A DNA stretch of 64,000 nucleotides from Dipteris shenzhenensis (lineage: Eukaryota > Polypodiophyta > Polypodiopsida > Gleicheniales), in assembly GCA_047967505.1 (NCBI GenBank), contig CM106541.1; one strand, 5' to 3'. How positions within the stretch are numbered: position 1 is the first letter of the stretch; each line of letters opens with the position of its first letter. A program made the position numbers and the translations under genes. Under the pieces are notes generated by a model, which was given only the letters and a program-made list of their open reading frames with translations, was not told the DNA's origin and ran no database searches. This document shows positions 22,200 through 35,163 of this stretch, one piece after another.

Positions 22200-23142
22200 A
22201 TGAGGTGTTAAATCTAATCAATCAAAGGATGGACCTTTCTTTTTATTGTGCGCCCAGTCCAACCCATATACCTCCTATGTGGGTCTCTCTTCCCCCCCCC
22301 CCCCTGTCGCCCAGATGATGCTTGAAATTTGCGACTGGAGCTTAGGTAGGTTGAAGATGTTTAACTAATCCTTAAGCTTATATACACCATGAATCTTATT
22401 ACCAAGTTTCAAGAAATGCTAAAAAGCTCTCTTCCATCAAACTAAGCTTACTATCACTGGGCCTATTGTTGAAATAGCTATCCAAGCGGCCAATATCATG
22501 CATGTTCACTTTTAGTAATGCAAGAAACTATTGAGAAGATTATCCCATGTGGCAGTCTTATGCGGACTGTACAGTCCTTGTGGACTACCATCCATGTGCA
22601 TCAATCAGATCTACCCTAGATCTAGCTCTCGTGCCTTATTATATGGAGGCTCACATATATGTTATTGACCTAACATTCCCACTACAGTATTCTACTGCAA
22701 CTATCATTGCACAGGGTTTTTGGCTCCGTATGAACCATTCCCACAAAGGTGACCTCTGCTAGTATTATGATAAAACCGTCTTATACTGGGGGCCCGAAAT
22801 GGAGATACCTGTAAGAAGGATGAAGCAATAACGTGAAGGAATACCAAATTGCTATTGAAGACCATGATCATCAAAGAGGTGACAACATCGCCTTAAAGAA
22901 GAATGAGGACCAGGATTCCTGCTTGGTAGCATGTGGCACCCCTGTGATGATGTGTCAGAAATGTCTCACGCTGTGTATAACTAAATAGAGCAGGCAAAAG
23001 ATCCCGGCTCACTTCAATTGTGCTGAAGACATCACCAAGCCATTGGAGTACGAATCCTCCCTTCCATGTGCTCTTACAGAGTTATGGCTGCCTGAATGTT
23101 TCCCTGAGCTCGCATAACAACACAGATCAGGGCACCGAATCG

Positions 23143-23182
<40 letters not shown>

Positions 23183-24180
23183 TAAAGGAAACAGACAAGA
23201 AGAAGAAAAACGACCTGTAAGCAAAGCAAAACTTACCCAATCAGAAATCTGTCGTAAATATTCTGGAAGGCTTCATCTCCATGCCATCAACATTTTCTGT
23301 GTTTGATATTGGTGTAAAATATGTGAGGATAAGAAAATCACTCCCTACCAAGCATAACCACCTGATAGTCATCAGCTGACCATAGACCCTACTCCATGTG
23401 TTGTTTTATATATTTTATTTCAAGATGGTCTGGTATTTGCTTCATACCAAGCATCACTACCTGGTATTTATTCAAAAGATTCAGTTCACGAACGTGAGCA
23501 GATTTACAGCTTAGTGCTGTAACCTTCACCAAATATGTATTTTTGGCCAATGGCCTTCACGTAAAGGCATTTCGCATATTTAGTATAAAGCAATAGCGTC
23601 TAATGAAGCACAAACCAAGTATTTATCTCTGGTGTTTGCCTTTTGTATTGCCTCTTCATAAAGATTGCAGAGGTTATGGTTAGCAAGTTCTGTGACTGTT
23701 TCGGTCTTTTAGTTATTTAGGCAGTGTGATAGATTTTTCGCTAGTCCATTCAGGTAAGCTGAATGCTGGAAGGGCCTTCTTCTGTGATGTGATTTACCAG
23801 TCTCAGCTATGAGTCCTTTTATGCTTTGATTCTTGCTGCATTGATACGTCTTCCATAACTCCCATAGCTCTTTACCTACTGCACGTCCTTTCATTTCCAA
23901 CTATGTGGATGGCTGTACTCCTGTTTGTAACAAGTACCTTCAAGGCAGCCTAGAAGTCTCAAAGTCAACTTGCATCTCTGCAAACAATGATTTGCCATTC
24001 TACCTTTGATATGAGAGCACTGGCATAGTGAGTCGTAACCATCATCAGAAAGCCAAAAATTTTGGGCAGATGTGTGGTGTCTCCTTTGGTTCTTACTGCA
24101 TTGATTAGGGCACATGGTTCTCACAAGGCACACAAAGTGGATCTCTTTTTCATCACATGTTTCCCCAAACAGATGGTTGA
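22200..24180. other. No recognised gene
   Basis: About 2 kb with short frames only. It holds a C-run at about 22292-22305 and (AG)n at about 23145-23179. Composition is intermediate, like the genic pocket before it, but no domain motif is visible on either strand. Confidence 0.5.
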
Positions 24181-24181
24181 A

Positions 24182-24837
24182 GGTTAGACATCACCTGCTC
24201 ACATTGCGCCCCCATATGAGGTGGACATCGAAGCAGGTGATGGGCTGCATTCAGACTTCACAGTGACGCTGGAGGCATAGGCCAAATTCAGACTTCTCAG
24301 AGAAGCCGAAGGACAAAGATGTGTTCGTGAGGTATTTGGTCTTCTCATTGAATCTGTAGTACCAGCAGAGGTCCTGGATTGGGTTCCGTAGGCAGGTGTC
24401 CTGGATTGGGTTCCAAAGGCAAGTGTCCTGGATTGGACCTGGATGATAGGTAAACCTGCAAGCATCCCGGACTGGGCTCCAAAGGGCAAGAATCCCAGGC
24501 TCGACTCGGTTGATAGATAATTCAGCTGAGATTTTGGATGACAAATCGTAGCATTGATTCAGGGTTGGTTAACCGGCTGAAAATCATTAGAAAATCTGTG
24601 TGAGATTATCGGACATGAACTGACATCACCAGCTGAAGTGTGTTGCGTACTCCGACAAGGTTGGAATCCTTGATAGCTATATGTCATCGAGGAACGATGT
24701 GGTGTGCTCTTTGGTTAATGAATTTGGCATTGTTTCTTAGTGCACATTGTTTTGTCTATTTTTTGTACCGGTTGGTCCCACAAGCTTCCGGGAGGCTGGT
24801 TGGTTGTTTGTTCCAGGGCGAACCGTCTTTACCAACA
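24182..24837 (+). repeat. 5' LTR of the copia derivative
   Basis: The LTR is about 656 bp. It aligns with 30201 onward: 'gttagacatcacctgctcacat' against 'gttagagatcgctatctcacat', then 'gccaaatt(c/t)agacttctca', 'gcattgattcaagg/gcattgattcaag' and 'tactcc..' with 'cttgatagctatat'. It ends in ACCAACA. Inside it, a 28-bp unit 'gtcctggattgggttcc' is repeated three times at 24371-24440. Confidence 0.75.
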
Positions 24838-24852
24838 CGGTATCAGAGCATG
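24838..24852 (+). other. Copia primer binding site, initiator-Met type
   Basis: CGGTATCAGAGCATG follows the LTR end directly. It is the common plant copia site TGGTATCAGAGC with the first T changed to C. It fixes the LTR boundary and the plus orientation. Confidence 0.8.
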
Positions 24853-25043
24853 TTAGGTGCATTTCCAGCATGCTATTAGAGCCTAAACGAAGGAGTCATA
24901 TTTCGAATTGAGGAAGCTCGATATTCAGTTCATACTGAAGCTAGTTGACTCAAAAGGTTTGCCTCAATATGGCTAGCCAGTTGTTCATCCCTAACTTTGG
25001 GAGACCAAAAGGCTCAGCGGATCCAAGTATCCATTTAGGCTAA

Positions 25044-25130
25044 TTAGATAAGGGTTTAAGGTCTGCAAATATGTTTCAAATGTGGCAAACAAGGACATTT
25101 TGCTAGAAATCGTCGAAGAAAAAAAGCGGG
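25044..25130 (+). pseudogene. Copia gag zinc-knuckle relic
   Basis: The plus-strand frame reads 'ICFKCGKQGHFARNRRRKK'. This is a retroviral-type CCHC zinc knuckle in which the last cysteine is arginine. It lies about 200 bases after the primer site, so most of gag is lost. The following 'TMGGNRRWLIKG' stretch may be the start of the protease region but is not diagnostic. Confidence 0.6.
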
Positions 25131-25829
25131 TGCCAAAGCCAAACCGGTTCCAATGAAAGCAGAAATTGGAACCATCCTCAGAGAAGACGGTGTTACGATG
25201 GGTGGTAATAGACGTTGGCTTATTAAGGGAATCAGAACCCTGCCATTATCGGAGAGGAGAAAGTACTCACACAGATACTGTACGTCCCGGATCAATGCGA
25301 GGAAGTGGTCTCCGTGAGAAGAAATGTGATTGAAATTTGAGTTGTGGGTCTTTGAGAAAGACATGCGATCATCGTATGGTCCAAATTTCAAAAGCCAGAG
25401 GGGTAAAGATTGCCATAATGGCAAAGAATGAAGGTCTCATCAAGATACGATCAGTTAGTGCCGGATGTGGTGACCAGAAGTGGTAACCAACCGTCCAAGA
25501 GAGCCTGAAGTATCCCTTGATCAATCATCACATAGTCCAAGAGTCGGATTTCATTGGGTCTCCCGGAACCGCCAAAAGATAAGAGGAGATGTTTGTGTTT
25601 CAATTGGAACACTTTTGCATTGCTTACATCTCACTCTCTAGCTCCTATCAATTATGGAGATCACGTTTGGCTTTAGAATACCCTTGCCTCTACCTACACT
25701 CTCATCGCTCAACTCACTTTGATATATATCAGAGCCTTTAACTAGATCCGGGGAGATAGTTGTATTGACTAGAGAATATATTTGATTTGAATTTCATAAA
25801 TTTAGCATTTAACTACACATTTTGATTTT

Positions 25830-26980
25830 TAAAAATTTTCACATAGCAAATTAAATATGCACATATCCCTTTGCATTCCGCATATATCACATTGCATTAT
25901 GCACATAGTATTTTGAATTTAGCAAATAACCACATATTTGTGGGAGGGAGAGTTGGTGCACTTCCCCTCCAAAAATCATAAGACCAAAGAGTGCACCCTT
26001 TCTTAGGGTTCATTTCAATTTGCATTTAACACAAAGCAATTTGAAATTTGCACATAGCATTTTCAATTTGGCTCATAGCACTTTGCATTTGGCTTATAGT
26101 GCTTCACATTTAGCACATAACCACACATTTGTGTGGAGGCGAGTTGGCACATTTCCACTCCAACAATTATAAGACCAAGGAATGTGCTCGTACTTGGGTT
26201 CAGTTTAATTTGCATTTAGAACGAAGCAATTTGAATTTTGCATATAGCAATTTGAATTTGGCATATAGCACTTTGCATTTGGCTTATAGTACTTTGTATT
26301 TAGCACATAACCAGACAATTGTGGGAGAGTTGGCACACTTCCTCTCCAAAAATTATAAGACCAAGGAACGTGCCCTTCCTTGGGTTTCATATAGATTTGG
26401 ATTTAGCACATAGCAATTTTGCATATAGCATATAGCAATTGGAATATGGCATATAGCATATAACAATTTGATCTTGGCACATAGAAATTTGAATTTTGCA
26501 CAAAGCAACTTGAATTTGGCACATAGCACTTTGCATTTAGCACATAACCACACATTTGTATGGGAAGAGGGAGAGGTGGCACATTTACTCTCCAAAAATT
26601 ATAAGACCAAGGAATGTGCCCTTCCTTGGGTTTAGTTTAATTTGCATTTAGCACAAAGCAATTTGAATTTTGCATATAGCAATTTGAATTTGGCACATAG
26701 TGCTTTGCATTTGGCTTATAGTACTTTGCATTTAGCACATAACCACACATTTGTGTGGGAGAAGAGTTGGCACACTTCCTCTCCAAAAAGTATAAGTCCA
26801 TGGAACATGCCCTTCCTTAGGTTTCATATAGATTTACATTTAGCACATAGCAATTTGCATATAGCATATTGCAATTCGAATTTGGTACATTGCACTTTGT
26901 TATTGGCAATTAGCATAGAGAATTTTTCATTTGCATTCAATAAATACAACTTTGCATTCATAGTATATGCAATTGGCTAG
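25830..26980. repeat. Two-level minisatellite (21-bp units within about 190-bp units)
   Basis: Five copies of a block with 'aaccacacatttgtg', 'gagttggcacacttcc', 'tctccaaaaattataagacca' recur at about 25929, 26122, 26310, 26548 and 26741 (spacings near 190, one near 238). Between them lie runs of a roughly 21-bp unit of the form 'agcaatttgaatttggcacat' or 'agcactttgcatttggcttat'. The 21-bp period keeps a plus frame open and yields a seven-residue repeat (of the kind LAYSTLH). This follows from the repeat length and not from selection on a protein. Confidence 0.9.
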
Positions 26981-26989
26981 TCTACTCAA

Positions 26990-29855
26990 TTAAAAGAAAA
27001 ACCAATATGGAAGAAAACTTTACCTTTTGAGAAATCGAGAATGATGGGAAGATGAGGATCACAACTTAATTGTCAAAGTAGCAAAGAACAATTAGTGAGA
27101 ACTAATGGTTCATCAAGTCATGGTCCCTTTATTTAAAAGTTGCTACTCTTGAGCTACATTTTACAAGTCCTTCATATGAATGCCTTGCTCATAAATGGCT
27201 TGCAATGTATCCTAGATGGTTTTTAGCTAACAGCCACTCTTCACGACACCGATCATAATATTTGAAGTGTTCATGCAATCTTTTTGCTTCTTGAAGACCC
27301 TGTAATGTTGATGGATATTGCACAATGACTTGCCCTAGATGACCCTCCTTTCTTCGTGATGATTTTGGCCCTTCCAAAGTATGAGCAATACCTAATTTAC
27401 ATAAGCATGTGATTTATTTGGGAGACAAAGGAAGCGGAAGATGTTTAAGGGTTGAATATAGAAGCAAGTCAAAAGAAAGATGTAGTCTCTTCAACTCAAT
27501 AAGCAAGAAGGAAAACACCATGTTTGCTTTGCAGAAAGAGATAGGAGTGCACTTGACATCCAATTAAAAGCAAAGCAACTAAGACAGTAGGCTTCATCTC
27601 TTGAACTCTCCGTGCGACTACGGTGTAGCAACATAAGTCGTTAGAATTTTTGTAACTAGGAGTGAAGAAGCAAGAACGAGATTTTATGAAGCACATGTGC
27701 ATTGGTGTAGGAGAGCTTATGATTGGATTTTATTATTCTAAAGAATTGACATGATAGAATTGGGCTACTATGAGTTCATTAGCAATTAAATTTGCAAGAG
27801 AAACAATTTTCTTATACTACACATAGCAACTATTGGATGTTAACAAGTTCATTTATAGTACCTGAAGCCCTAATGGATGCACCTGGAATTATAACTAGCT
27901 TCAGCAAACAGGTTGCGTACAAAAATGTGATCACTGGAATGCAAATGCCTTGTCCATACTTTTTGGCTATGTCAAGGGAACACTTGTAGTAGTCAATAAC
28001 ATTGCCAATTCAACAACGTTTGCTGTGAATAATGTAGTTCATTACAATCATGGGAAACTCACCGATCAACATGGTGAGGGGGCACTTTCTCTTGGGAGTT
28101 CGTGATCAAGGGTGGCCCTGGAGCTTGCAAAAATCTGCATGGGTACAATGTAGGAACTAGGGTATCTTCTACATATCAAGGCAACTTCAGACACACCATC
28201 AATCAATATGAGGTCTTTTTGTTCTTTTCTCAATATGTGCTAGAGTAGGTTTTGAAAGCTTCTCAAATTATTTGAAGTATCAGCTGAAATAAATTTTTTA
28301 ATCGCAAAATACACAAGAATGGTCTTAGAGTCACCATACGCTTTGCTAAAAGTATTGATCCTGCTTTAATACTTTAGCTCTTCCTCTTCATCATTTTCTT
28401 AGGTTCCAAAATATTTGCACTATGCCTCATGATCTCCTACTTGCGCTACCTACACGTACAGATAGTCCCTTCCTTGTGGCCTCTTGAATCGACTATCTTT
28501 AATGCATTTTAACAATTTCTCTAGAGCACATAAAAAGACTTCCTATAGCATATTTTAACAGTTCCTTCAGAATGAATGAATGTTCATTGAAGGAGAACCG
28601 TCTGACAAAGGACTGGGCACAAAAATTATCAGAATAGTGCACGTTATCAATGTCGGGGATTTTCGACGCAGATGGAATAGTCATCCTATCGCGGGTGTTG
28701 GCCATAATTAGTTACGGACCTGATTTTCAGTGGGGTGTAAGATCAATCTATTAGATGATTGCACATGAAGGGGTCCGCTCTAGCTTGGGATCCCTCCGAC
28801 GGGATTTCCATGATGAGGCATTCTCGGTGCCGATTCTTTTTTGATCCATGTTGTTTGATTCCTAATTTGGATGCAAGGCTGATTAGTTCAGATGTGAGAC
28901 TTAGCGATTATTCACTTCAATGGTACGTAATTTGCAAAATTCTGCCAATTCTTTTTTGATCCACGATATTTGGTTCTTGATTTGGAACTCAAAAGAGGAT
29001 GCAAAGGAGGCACAAATACGGAAACTATGTTGCAATGGTCTTGTTTCAAGTGGTGCATTCTTATGGTATTCACTCAAAATGGGCCACCATACCACCATCT
29101 CTTGCGCTCTTCTTGTTCCTTGAGCTTCTTCAAGTAATAAAAATAAGAAGCAATGGCAATGACATTGGTAAGAGCAGAGACAACAACAATTATGGATGCA
29201 GGCCTACATGGTGCTATAGGTACCCTCAATTTCTTCACCCTCTTATTTACATAGGCTTTGTGCTACCTATAACCTTCATGGAGGAAACCCAGCTTCACGT
29301 GGTGATGGTGCTACTTGTCGATGGTCTCCTTCCATGCATGTTGGAGTAATTGCTTTGATTGAGCTCCTTCATGAAGTAACAAGAAAACTTTTACTCGTGG
29401 TGCTTTAAGTGGCATATAACACTTTTATCGGAGAGCTTTTGGTGGCTAGAAAGTTTTATTACCTCTTTCTTGATTTGTTTCTTGTTTTAATGCTCATCTT
29501 TAAGCAAGTCAGACTCCAGCTTTGAATGAGTATGCATTGCAAGGGACTGAAGAAATTCTTTGCTTTGCCTTTGCAATAGCGGAAGTTGAAGATTTTCAGT
29601 AGGATTTGATTAAGCTGTATCTCGTGAAATTTGTAGAATATATCCATTCACTGGCTACACTGAATGACGTTAGACTCCATGTAAGATGAAGAAAAAGAAA
29701 AATAGGGAAAGAGAGGGGGAGGCAACCCGTTTGCAACTCGTGTGAGGAGGAGGAGAGCAAGAGGGAGGGAAGGTCAGTTATTTCTCCATGATGATGGAAG
29801 GAGGTTAGAGGTCTTTGCTATATTTAAATATTAGGCTTCATTAAGAGCTCTTTAA
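26990..29855. other. Unassigned interior of the copia derivative
   Basis: About 2.9 kb with no recognised retroelement domain or host gene. A 60-base segment 'gattcttttttgatccatg' at 28832 recurs with changes at 28949. The frames of up to 116 codons around 29000-29350 have no motif I can name. Confidence 0.5.
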
Positions 29856-29861
29856 TTATTC

Positions 29862-30195
29862 ATGGAGCATTCCACGTGGCTGAAGGAGAGGCTAGATTTT
29901 CATTTGATTCCACAATGCTACCTGCCTAAAGAGCTAGAGCACAATTTGGATTGGCAATCCACAATGGATACCGAGATTCAATCCATTGAGAAGAATGGGA
30001 CATGGGATCTCCTTTTGAGATTGAATCAGTTGAGAAGAATGGGGCATGCGATCTCCTTTCGACATTATTAGAACAAGTTCATAGGGACCACGTTGATTTA
30101 CAAGGTTAAGTACAAGTGTGATGATACCTTCACCAAGGCTCTATCTATAGAATAAATGGAGTATTTCATGCAATGCTTAGGCATGGGCCCACAGA
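29862..30195 (+). pseudogene. Copia pol relic: RT start fused to the C-terminus
   Basis: The frame reads 'LPKELEHNLDWQSTMDTEI', then 'SIEKNGTWDLL'. This is the entry to the copia reverse transcriptase (family form WxxAMxxEixxlxxNxTWdLv). After a local duplication of 'GTWDLLLRLNQLRRMGH' type sequence it reads 'LIYKVKYKCD' and then directly 'DTFTKALSIE', the extreme C-terminal motif of copia RNase H (aDxxTKaLs). The RT catalytic core with its YVDD motif and nearly all of RNase H are therefore deleted. The purine tract 'acagaggagg' follows at 30191-30200. Confidence 0.72.
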
Positions 30196-30200
30196 GGAGG

Positions 30201-31000
30201 TGTTAGAGATCGCTATCTCACATGTGAGCCACCAAATAAGGACATCAAGATAAGTGATATGCCAAATTTAGACTTTGTAGCGCGAAGCCTAAGCATATGC
30301 CAAATTTGGACTTCTCAAAGATGAAGAGGTATTCGGTCTTCTCAACGAGGCTGAAGTATAAAGATGTATTGGATCTTCTCACCAAAGTGCAAGTACCAAC
30401 ATAGATCTCATATTAGTTTTCATAAGGCAAGCATCCTAGGATCAAATCCTGATGATAGGTAAATTGGGCAATCATCCAAGCTAGGCTCTCAAAGGAGGGT
30501 GTTCTAGGTTTGACATGGATGACCCTCTTGACAACCCAATGACAAATCATAGCATTGATTCAAGTTTGAGTCACAAACTTAAAATCATGTGTAAAGGGGG
30601 CCTGACTCATTGAAGAAAGCTAGCGGGAGATGAGAATTGGCAGCGTGCAAAAAGTCACAAGTCCATTGTCCAACACATAAGAACCTCACAATCTAATGCA
30701 GTTGCAAGCAGAGATTCATAGCCAAGATGCTAAGCTGGGACTAGTACTCAAAGTTAGAGCATCATGATAGAAGTCGCACAGGTCGAGAAGAGGATAGCTA
30801 GTGGAGTGACATGCTAAAAGTCGCACAATGAGTGTCCTTATGAAGGGAGGTCAAAGAAACTAGAGAGGTGCATGTAATTGAGCACAAGATCCCATGAAGC
30901 CTCTAAAAAGACAAGTATAGTCCACACTATTCCTTCATACTTGTAGTCAAAGTGCTGTTATATACTCCAATAGGGTCAGAAGGATTGAATCTCTTTGATA
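30201..31000 (+). repeat. 3' LTR of the copia derivative, truncated
   Basis: The LTR starts TGTTAGAGATCGC right after the polypurine tract and matches the 5' LTR as far as 'ctttgatagctatat' (about 31000). It lacks the last 150 or so bases and the CAACA end. It has about 300 extra bases (about 30590-30900) compared with the 5' copy, a region rich in 'aagtcgcac' and 'aagtcacaa' repeats. Confidence 0.7.
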
Positions 31001-33228
31001 GCTATATATAATTAGGATTTCCTTCTAGGTCAACCAATTGAGTAGTACCATTTATCATGAACTTCCACCAAACTGTATGGACCATCTGAACCAAATTTAA
31101 AATTAGGCTTCATCTTATCATCCCGTATATTGTATAACAACATGTGCGTACCCTTGTTTAGATTTTTGGGCACAACACATTTGTCATGCCAAGCCTTCCA
31201 CCTCCTTTAAATTACCCGATGTGTCCATTTAGCTCTCAAACGTAACTCATCCAATTCAATTAATTGTTCTAGTCTTTATTGCACTGCACCCTATCAGTAG
31301 CTATACGGAAACTTGAGACCAAAAACCCGACTGGGACAACAATTTCTAATCCAAAGTCCATACAAAATGGAGCAAGAGTGATTGTGACGTTAGGAATTTC
31401 TATATGCCCATAATGTTGCATGTAGTTTGGTATGCAAAAATCCTTGTAAGCATGTGCTTCGAAGTTTTTTCAGTGAACTCGGCTTGTGCATTGCATCTGG
31501 GGTAGTAAGTAACCTAATGAATAATCACGAATCCCTTTGTCAAGATTTCAAAGACTTCATTCAAGCCTTCATAACCTCAATCGGACATTTATATTTGCAA
31601 ATGATGTTCTCAAAGAGAAACTTAGCAGTGGTGCTAGCCGAGTTATCTTTGATAGCTCTTGCTTCAGCCACCACTTAATAGCATAATCAGTTGTGTAATA
31701 ATCACATATTTATTTTGATTTTTAGTTGTTTTGAAATGACCAATGAAGGCGAGGCCCTAGCATTGGAAAGCTTCCCAAGGCTCATTTGGTTGCTAAGGCA
31801 TATGATCTGGTGGAAGCATCCTTCCTATTCACTCACAAGCATCACACTGAACAGTATAAGTATGAGCATCCCAAAATAGTGTGCTCCCCACCACAACCCT
31901 ACTTGTAGCACTTTTTGAGCTATAAGATCACCTACAAATGACCTCTAGCAAGGCCTTTATGAGCCTCTACAAGCACCAAGGTAAGCTGGTGCTGCAAAAC
32001 CCACTAGCATAATACACTATTAACACATTGTCGATACAACTAACCACCAATCAAGCTGTATTTCTAGGCCATGGCAGCAATTTGCCTACATTTATCTTTG
32101 GCACTTGTTTAGGAGAAGTAGCTTGAGATGATATTGTAGCAAGTCAGCATATTCACATTCACTGAAATGAACAGCAAAAAGATCAGCATCTAGAAGCTTG
32201 ACAACAACCCTTGAGTAAGTTGTTTGATGTGGAAGTCAATATAAACAATATCCTCTTACAGGTGATTTACTAGGCTTATGAATAATCCAAAAATTAAGTG
32301 CCTATAATAAGAGCACCCATCTCACCAATCTGCCTTGAATGACAATGTTGATAAGGTATAATTAAGCCTAATGATCCACATAGAAAAAGGAATGATTGCC
32401 CAACAAATAATTCCAAAATTTTTGAACACTATAGACGATACCCAAAGCTTCTATTTGACTTGTACTACTATAATTGCACTTGGGATTGATCACCTGTCTA
32501 CATGCATAGTAAATAGGATAGTCCATCTTACCCAATGGTTCAGCTAAAATAATTGCAATGGCATATCCAAAAGCATCCACATGCACATGAAATATGACAT
32601 CCCACCTCAATTATCTAAGAATAGGTGTTCTTAGAAGCCTTTTGCTACAATTCATGGAAAGCCTTTCACAACTTGAGAGTCCACTGGAACTTGACTTTCT
32701 TCTTAGTGAGCTCATAGAATGGGGTAGCTATCTTGGCAAAATCCCATATGAAATACCAATAGAAGCTAATGAACCCAAGAAAAGACCGTAATTGAGTCAA
32801 ACTGGTTGGTTTAGGCTAAAATCAATAGCTTTGATCTTGCCAAGTTTAATTTCGATTGCATCCTTAGATATTACATGACCAACCAATATACTGACTTGGA
32901 CATAGAACACCATTTAGTTGGATTTAGAGAAATACCACCTTATCTACACCTATCAAAAACTTAGCTCAAATATTGTAAATGAGCAGAAATAGTCGAGTAA
33001 AGACAAAATTCATCCGCATTAATGGCAACAAACCGGATTAGATAATCCTTAAAAGTTTCAACCATAAATCTATGAAAGGTAGAAGGTGATTTTTGAGTCC
33101 AAAGGGCAAAAACTTAGTGCCATACATACCCCATTCATTAAAAAAAGCGGTTAACAAATTTGATTATCGCCACTATAGCCATCCATGAATGAGTGCATCT
33201 CAGTATCTTGCAACTTGATCAAGTACAC
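31000..33228 (-). pseudogene. Gypsy G1 pol, 3' half: RT, RNase H, integrase
   Basis: Reading minus from 33228, 'HSFMDGYSGDNQI' is the first catalytic region of a gypsy reverse transcriptase. At 32610-32368 the RNase H frame gives 'FHVHVDAFGYA', 'YPIYYACRQV', 'KCNYSSTSQIEALG' and 'KFWNYLLGNHSFFYVDH'. Integrase follows: 'FENIICKYKCP' near 31600, 'KLHATLWAYRNS' near 31410, then the GPY module 'LIELDELRLRAKW', 'RRWKAWHDK' and 'DGPYSLVEVHDKW' to about 31010. Many stops and frameshifts are present. The end abuts the truncated copia LTR. The 5' half continues at 36244, beyond an insertion. Confidence 0.82.
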
Positions 33229-35112
33229 TGTGACATGAAGTTGGGGGTAATAAACTTCATGCACCTCTTCACTTCCTACTACTTTTGAACTGAGTGACAA
33301 AGATATTTATCATTGAGAAAGGGACATTAAAAGAAGCTTTTATGCCAAGATACCACACCATACTTTCCTACCTTAGATGAGAATGAAGATGGTAACATCC
33401 CAAGTGATGTTGTACTCAAGCATAGGGAGAAGGAAAGGATCAGCAGAGGCCATAATCTCAACAAGCCGGTCTGCCCCAAAGAGAAGAGCAATACGTTGTT
33501 GAAAGAAGATCTTGTGGCTCAACATGACATGAATTGATATATATCGAGGAGTTTGAAGGGGCTGATTGGGTCGGATGGGTAGGTTTTGAGGAAACATTGC
33601 ACCTCCTTCATAGATACCTTTACATTTACCTCACAACACTCTGCAAACTATCGTTAGACACAGAGGCCTATAACTTTCACTAGAGACATGATACCAAAGA
33701 TTCAAACACATATAGAGATGTGCCTTGGGCTTCGCGCTGATATACATTTTGTAAGAAACAAAGAGCGGCTAGAAAGTTATGGGCAATTTACTAGACGGGG
33801 GTAAAAACTATCATGAAAACAGACTGTCAAACATAGAGACTCATTTGTTGTAGTATCTGATTCAAGGTCTAATTACACAGAGACATGCGCCTTGAAGAGA
33901 GATTCGTGCTAATATAAGTTTCATCAAAATTAGACTAATGAGTGGAAAGTTATGAGCAAAACACTAACAGGGGGTCGAACTATCATGAAAACTGCCCTCC
34001 ACCCATGCTAATTTCGCTTGAGCAGGATGCTCCCTCAAGACTCCCTTCATCAATGATCCACCACTCATAGATTTTGCCTAGAATAGGATAAGTAACTCCC
34101 TTAGTGGCTCGGGAAATGGATGGACCATGTGTGTGCAATGATTGGCCGAATAGAAAGAACTTTTAAGGCTTTGAAAGAAAGAAAATGGAAGAGAGAGTCA
34201 AGAGAGGGAATACGAAGTGATCTTCATTGTCAATAGAGACTCTACTCCAATGCAACTCAAAATACTACAAAAACAAGGGAGAAGAAGAGGTTTCATACGT
34301 ACAAGAGGGAGCGGAAGCTCCAAGACTACTCGTAGAGAGAGAATGAACTAGAGAGAGATGGACTCAAAAGTCTACATAAGAGAATATCTACAAGAGGGAG
34401 AGAAGGCTCATGGAAGAGGCTTGAGAGACTAGAGCTACAGCAACATGAGGCCTAATGGTGGAAGAGGTGATGAACAAGGGAGAGGAGGGGCTCCTCTTAT
34501 AGAGATTTTGTCACCCTCCTTCACCCATTTACAATTGCTGCCTGTAGATTCTTTTCCCCATCAATCACATAAGCCCATATGTCACCATCCATGTCCTTTT
34601 TCGCTACTCTTGCCATGTGTCCCATCAAAATATGCTCAAGACTCTTAAAATCTTGAGAAAGTCAAGAGTCTCCCCACATGGAGCCCATAGGGACCCTCTC
34701 TTTTCCATATGTCCACATCCTCCTTATTCCACATAGGAATTCTAGAAGGATTCCTCTTGACTCCACACTCCTCCACATGCCTTCCACATGCTTGGCTTGT
34801 GATCTCTCTTATATTATTGGAACACATGGACATGAGCCCACCTCTTTATATGACTCACTCTTCCTATTTTCTAAAAACCCCATAATATCCCATACACAAA
34901 TAACTCTCACCCCATACCAAGGTATTTATCATTCATACACATGGTATTTACAATGATCCATTCCAATCATCCTCTCGATCCCATACAATATCTTAGAAAA
35001 TAGAAATAAGTGAGAGCCACTAGGCTATCACTTGATACTCAAACTCTTATCAACAATCATAGAAGAAAACAATACCAATGCCAAATAAAAAATATCAAAT
35101 TTTGGCATCACA
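33229..35112 (-). repeat. 3' LTR of the deleted gypsy (1884 bp)
   Basis: The termini on the plus strand are TGTGACATGAAG and GGCATCACA. The LTR matches 45130-47155 closely over its whole length, about nine bases in ten in the first 200 by eye. It carries two copies of a 177-bp internal repeat (33653-33829 and 33829-34000), whereas its relative has three. In minus orientation the LTR starts at 35112 after a purine run. Confidence 0.9.
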
Positions 35113-35127
35113 TCTTTCCCCCCCAAG
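35113..35127 (-). other. Polypurine tract
   Basis: On the minus strand the 15 bases CTTGGGGGGGAAAGA lie immediately before the LTR start TGTGATGCC at 35112. This fixes the element's orientation and its 3' LTR boundary. Confidence 0.85.
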
Positions 35128-35163
35128 AGATCCTCTCTAGTGACAGAGAGGGTTTGATAGCCA

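Larger units (their letters stand above)
24182..31000 (+). mobile_element. Copia element, deletion derivative with both LTRs
   Basis: The 5' LTR is at 24182-24837 and the 3' LTR starts at 30201. Between them lie an initiator-Met-type primer site, a decayed gag zinc knuckle (25050-25110), a large minisatellite (25930-26930), unassigned DNA, and a very short pol relic (29862-30190). Protease, integrase, most of the reverse transcriptase and RNase H are missing, so it could move only with help from another element, if at all. Its 3' LTR is cut at about 31000, where minus-strand gypsy G1 sequence starts. No target duplication can therefore be tested. Confidence 0.72.

Noticed and set aside
26129-26980. 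Open frames with seven-residue repeats (LAYSTLH type)
   Set aside because: They arise because the 21-bp minisatellite unit is a multiple of three. They show no start context, domain or conserved length.
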